Below are positions 60,537 to 64,000 of a stretch of DNA of 64,000 nt, one piece after another. The DNA comes from Sphingobacteriales bacterium. GTDB lineage: Bacteria; Bacteroidota; Bacteroidia; Chitinophagales; UBA2359. The notes under the pieces are model-generated. The model made no database searches. It worked only from the letters and a program-made list of their open reading frames with translations, and was not told the origin of the DNA. A program made the translations under genes and the position numbers. Positions within the stretch are counted from its first letter, which is position 1. Every line of letters starts with the position of its first letter. Location of the stretch: assembly GCA_016706405.1 (NCBI GenBank), contig JADJJT010000001.1, positions 1 through 64,000 on the forward strand, written 5' to 3'.

Positions 60537-61730
60537 ATGAAACTACCACTACAACACCTTATTGCCCGTGCTTATGCCACTTTATTATGCTGCTTTTTGT
60601 TTTTTGCCCCTTCGGCTGGGCAGTTAAAACTTTGCGCACAAATAATTCCCGACCAAACTGCCGTAACCCCAACAGACGAAGTAGTACCTAAAAGTTTATC
60701 TATACCACCCACGCCCGCCTTTGCTTTATTGGGCATTACCCCCTCGGAGGTTATTAAGCCCGGCACCGTGCGCGATTTTAAAGTAGATTGGAGTCTTAAA
60801 AGCTATAGATTAGCGCCAAACCTTGCTTTAGAAGCACAGCCTCTTTGGTTATTGTACCGCTATAATTTAGACCGTTACAGTAAAGCGAGTTGGATAGAAA
60901 AAAGTCTTTCAACCCTTAGTGTTTCGGCAGGCACAAATGTAAACACCTTCACAAACAAAATTACAAAATCAGACAGCTTGGTATATCAACTGGCTTATGC
61001 TTTAAAATTAAATCTTTTCCACGAAAAAAATAAATTAGTCGAAAAAGTTTACGTTGATTCACTGATGATGGCCTATAAAGATGCTCGCAAAAATTATAAA
61101 TTGAAAGAGCGCGAAGTAGCCAAACAACTCAAAAAAACACGCGATAAAAAGAAAATTTTTGAACTTGAAACAGAGTTGGCATACGCTAAACGCGAAATGA
61201 AAGAAACCCGTAAATCTATTAGCGACGAATACCTTAGCCATGCCGACGACTACTCGAAACGCCGTTGGAATGCCTCGATGTTAGAAGTTGCCGGTGGCCA
61301 AGTGTTTAGTTACCAGCGCGAAACTGTTGATAGCCTAAACTTAAAACGTGCCGGATATGGTGTTTGGCTAAATGGCGGCTATGGCGTTGGCAATAATTGG
61401 TATTTTACAGGCATGTTAAAATATGCCGCTTTTCCGAAAACCGACACCTTGATAGTATCATTACAGCCGGTAAAAGATATTTTAGCCGGCATAAATATAC
61501 GATATGGGTCGTTAAAATATAATTTTTTTATGGAGTGGTCAATGGACACCAAACTGTTTGACCCCGACCTTGAAATTGATGGTTTACGCCGCAACTCGCT
61601 TAGTTTTGGCGGCGACCTTAAAGTATCGCCCATTGTATTGCTTAGTTACGGCATTAGAACCGACTTTAATAAAAAACTACAGTTTAAAAATTTTATTCCA
61701 ATAGCCAACGTTACTTGCCTTATGCGATAA
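60537..61730 (+). CDS. exported protein with a coiled-coil insert, probable outer-membrane barrel
   Basis: 397 residues; the signal peptide ends around residue 35 (KLCAQII). Residues about 165-235 are a Lys/Glu-rich coiled coil (YKDARKNYKLKEREVAKQLKKTRDKKKIFELE). The flanking parts have alternating aromatic/hydrophobic strands (GYGVWLNGGYGVGNNWYFTGMLKYAAF; FNKKLQFKNFIPIANVTCLMR) suggesting a small beta-barrel. I do not recognise a family. Confidence 0.7.
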   Translation: MKLPLQHLIARAYATLLCCFLFFAPSAGQLKLCAQIIPDQTAVTPTDEVVPKSLSIPPTPAFALLGITPSEVIKPGTVRDFKVDWSLKSYRLAPNLALEAQPLWLLYRYNLDRYSKASWIEKSLSTLSVSAGTNVNTFTNKITKSDSLVYQLAYALKLNLFHEKNKLVEKVYVDSLMMAYKDARKNYKLKEREVAKQLKKTRDKKKIFELETELAYAKREMKETRKSISDEYLSHADDYSKRRWNASMLEVAGGQVFSYQRETVDSLNLKRAGYGVWLNGGYGVGNNWYFTGMLKYAAFPKTDTLIVSLQPVKDILAGINIRYGSLKYNFFMEWSMDTKLFDPDLEIDGLRRNSLSFGGDLKVSPIVLLSYGIRTDFNKKLQFKNFIPIANVTCLMR

Positions 61731-61956
61731 TTGATACTGTATTTTGAGCCCAAAACCAAAGTTTACAGGCGCTAATATCCGGATAAAATAAGTATAAATT
61801 CCACCGCTTGAAATCTTAAATAAATCCGGATATTAAAAAACATAATAAAAAAATAAATATCAGATCCGGTTTAAACAAACAAATAAAAAATAATCAAACA
61901 AGTTAGCACTTTTTTTTCTTTTTTAATTTTTCAACTTAAACATACCAAAACCAAAC

Positions 61957-62856
61957 ATGAAATCACTTACAAAAACAACTCGCGCATTTGCCTTTTTACT
62001 AATGTTTTCCTTGGCAAACTTGTATTTTTTTACTTTTAAAGCGGCAGCTCAAAATAAATCGCGGGATATTGCCCTTGCCGGCGATGTCAACAACGACAAA
62101 ATTGTTAACCATTTAGACTATTTGCAGGTAGGTTTGTACTTTGGGCAAAAAACGACACAAACACCTCCGGCCGATAATGCTAACAACAACAACAAGGCCA
62201 AACTTCAGGCTATTATTAAAGCCGACCTCAATAAAGATGGCACGGTAAACGCCGCCGATACGAGTTTAATAAGCAAAAACTACGGAAAAAAATTAAATTT
62301 TTCGACTAAAGCACCTAAGGGCAAAACTATTAATTTTGGCGGGGCAAAAGCCCGGTTATTAGGCTATGTCAATACCAATAATGCAGCCCCTTTTAACGTA
62401 TTGCCTACGGCAAAAAGCGCCGACTTGCCTATGGTTTTTGAAATTAAAAACTTAAAACAGCAAAATCTTAAAGATGTGTATGGACTGGCTTTTTCGGTAA
62501 AAGTAAATACCGATTCGGTTTTACAATTCATGCCTAATTTTAGCAACACGTTTTTGGCAAAATCTGAAAACGAAAATATTTTAACTGCAACCAAAAAAAC
62601 ATCGGCCAATAGTTGGGATGTGGCAATAGTGCGCACCAATCAAGAGGGAGTTTCGGGCACGGGTGGTCAGGCTTTTAGGGCATCGTGTATTGTAACGGTA
62701 GATTTTGGCTTACCGCAAAACCCCGGTCCGGCAGGTTTGCCCCAGCAGCAAAAAATTGCTTTTGAAGTAGAAAATTTGCAATTAATCTCAAGCGAGGGTA
62801 TAATAATTCCTGTTGAGCAACCCAATATTGAAGTAACCATACAAGCCGCCGAATAA
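61957..62856 (+). CDS. exported protein with dockerin-like and cohesin-like domains
   Basis: 299 residues; the signal peptide ends around residue 31. Two calcium-loop repeats of dockerin type I follow: LAGDVNNDKIVNHLDYLQVGLYFG and ADLNKDGTVNAADTSLISKNYG. Residues about 145-295 resemble a cohesin-like beta-sandwich (MVFEIKNLKQQNLKDVYGLAFSVKVN ... GGQAFRASCIVTVDFGLP). The two modules would bind matching partners and may assemble extracellular or cell-surface complexes; the partner is not in the window. There is no T9SS domain. Confidence 0.78.
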   Translation: MKSLTKTTRAFAFLLMFSLANLYFFTFKAAAQNKSRDIALAGDVNNDKIVNHLDYLQVGLYFGQKTTQTPPADNANNNNKAKLQAIIKADLNKDGTVNAADTSLISKNYGKKLNFSTKAPKGKTINFGGAKARLLGYVNTNNAAPFNVLPTAKSADLPMVFEIKNLKQQNLKDVYGLAFSVKVNTDSVLQFMPNFSNTFLAKSENENILTATKKTSANSWDVAIVRTNQEGVSGTGGQAFRASCIVTVDFGLPQNPGPAGLPQQQKIAFEVENLQLISSEGIIIPVEQPNIEVTIQAAE

Positions 62857-62928
62857 TAATATTGGCATACTTGTTTTACTGCTTGCCAAAATACAAAATA
62901 ACAACCCATATAACAAACAAACCCATTT

Positions 62929-63495
62929 ATGAACGTATCAAAATTAAACCTCATAGTAACGGGCTTTATTTTACTGCAATTAGTAGTTGCTTGTAGCCAA
63001 ACCAACAATACAAATACTAAAACAGAGGAAAAGCCAACAACCGCAACTATTGAACAGCAACAACCATCGCAAGCGGCTACCGCACCAGTACCCGACAGCA
63101 CTTACACAGACGAAGATGGCAACGATGTAGCAAAATTTAGCGATTATAACGATGCCGCCGACCATTCTATTAAAGATATGCCTCGTACAACATTGACCGT
63201 AGTAGGAGGCAACGAGTACGATTTTGGCAAACACAAAGCCGGTAAAGAATTAACACACGTGTTTAAAATAAAAAATACCGGAAACGAGCCACTTGTAATA
63301 AGCAGCGCTCGACCCTCATGCGGTTGTACCGTTCCCACTTTTTCAACCGACCCCATCGAACCGGGCAAACATGGTGAGGTAAAAATAGCCTTCGACACCT
63401 ATAGCCGAGATGGAATGCAAGTAAAAACAATACGGTTAAACACCAACGCCACGGATAACCCTACTACGCTAACCATTAAAGCCGATTTAGAGTAG
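62929..63495 (+). CDS. DUF1573 lipoprotein
   Basis: 188 residues. Lipoprotein signal with Cys22 (LQLVVACSQ). A low-complexity Thr/Gln/Pro linker precedes DUF1573 (YDFGKHKAGKELTHVFKIKNTGNEPLVISSARPSCGCTVP), an Ig-like domain very common in Bacteroidota envelope proteins with no defined function. It follows the dockerin-like gene by 72 bp and may be co-transcribed. Confidence 0.88.
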   Translation: MNVSKLNLIVTGFILLQLVVACSQTNNTNTKTEEKPTTATIEQQQPSQAATAPVPDSTYTDEDGNDVAKFSDYNDAADHSIKDMPRTTLTVVGGNEYDFGKHKAGKELTHVFKIKNTGNEPLVISSARPSCGCTVPTFSTDPIEPGKHGEVKIAFDTYSRDGMQVKTIRLNTNATDNPTTLTIKADLE

Positions 63496-63683
63496 AAAAA
63501 TCCGGATGAACTTAGGTTTAAAATAAATCCTAATTATTTGCTTACACTTGTTTTTATGGCAATACTTACTCCGGATACCTAATTTTAAAACAAGCAAATG
63601 GTTAATTTTTAAATTCAACTAATACACGCAGCCAGTCAGCTAACAAATCAAATGCTTTGACGTTTTAACACACCTATTTTGTT

Positions 63684-64000
63684 ATGATTATATTTCGACC
63701 GGTGTATATGCTTATAATAACACTAACTGCCCTATTTGGTGTTAGTAGCTTTTGTTGGGTGTTTTCCAAACCATCGGATAATACGACTTATGCTACGCCG
63801 GCTGAGGTTAGCATTAATATCCCTCCGTCTTTACCATTAATTAAAATGTTGCCCGATCAATTATACGATACGGTAAAACAAACCAACAGTTTTGCCTTTG
63901 TATTTGCCCACTCAAACAAATGCGTTAACTGCCAATACTTTTATTCTAATTTTAGCAATATTGAAGAAAACAGTTTTTATAAAAAGCATTTTATAAATGC
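63684..64000 (+). CDS. thioredoxin-fold membrane/exported protein (3' end outside window)
   Basis: About 105 codons are visible, with the start at ATG 63684. An N-terminal signal/anchor (MIIFRPVYMLIITLTALFG) is followed by a Pro-rich stretch and then FAFVFAHSNKCVNCQYF with a CxxC active site typical of a thioredoxin fold. The rest lies beyond the window. Confidence 0.6.
   Translation, partial: MIIFRPVYMLIITLTALFGVSSFCWVFSKPSDNTTYATPAEVSINIPPSLPLIKMLPDQLYDTVKQTNSFAFVFAHSNKCVNCQYFYSNFSNIEENSFYKKHFIN

Overview
The window comes from a low-G+C member of the Bacteroidota, probably a Saprospiria- or Sphingobacteriia-like lineage. The evidence is type IX secretion sorting domains (40175-40957, 55258-57381), a roughly 287-residue primary sigma factor, a long Bacteroidota-type NusB, an HmuY/HmuR haem locus, and TAnnTTTG -7 promoter boxes (for example at 5044, 8253, 43558, 45857 and 48676). 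Two blocks of ordinary chromosome (about 1-10.3 kb and 38.9-64 kb) enclose an accessory region of about 28 kb.

Left core: a DUF6607-like gene, a TonB-dependent haem receptor and an HmuY-like lipoprotein form a haem-uptake locus split by an IS5-family element. rpsO, a UvrD/PcrA helicase, a thioredoxin-like exported protein and tRNA-Asp follow. A second, inverted copy of the same IS5 element opens the accessory region and truncates the last gene of an SspBCD-type phosphorothioation operon (DUF4007 protein, large ATPase with a frameshift, PAPS-reductase-like protein).

The main finding lies at about 16.4-38.3 kb. Every non-IS gene there is on the minus strand, in one- to eight-gene packets separated by imperfect palindromes of about 120-140 bp that look like integron attC sites. 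Each packet begins with GTT plus 5-7 bases and ends with the reverse complement of its own beginning, as expected if each was once a circle joined at that point. These 9-10 bp matches hold for seven packets. Reading along the minus strand, the packets are: a 307-bp non-coding packet (E2); a THI5/NMT1-like protein; an eight-gene copper/redox packet; a PD-(D/E)XK endonuclease with an adenine methyltransferase; rifampin ADP-ribosyltransferase with a SnoaL-like protein; DUF4180 with a formylglycine-enzyme-like protein; E1 (identical to E2); DUF262 with a HEPN nuclease; an EcoRV-like restriction-modification pair; and a VWA protein. No integrase is present in the window, so the layout resembles a cassette cluster lacking an integrase (CALIN). 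The arms do not obey the canonical GTTRRRY rule, so a divergent recombinase is possible. Two IS1182-family elements sit inside the palindromes, one exactly at the predicted crossover point.

Right core: a Cys/Met-type PLP enzyme, a T9SS cargo protein, tRNA-Met(CAT), RsmB, a FlaR-like kinase, glycosyltransferases, RpoD, NusB, thymidine kinase, tRNA-Arg, an alpha/beta hydrolase, DusB, a zinc-ribbon coiled-coil protein, a NIF3-like protein (frameshifted), a copper-monooxygenase-like T9SS protein, a SurA/PpiD-like prolyl isomerase and several exported proteins. Three copies of a MITE-like repeat of about 230 bp lie between core genes. The palindrome TCCGGA is strikingly frequent in core DNA and almost absent from the packets. 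Several single-base indels in short homopolymers, including one in the conserved NIF3 gene, suggest residual assembly errors, so the frameshifts reported here should be read with caution.
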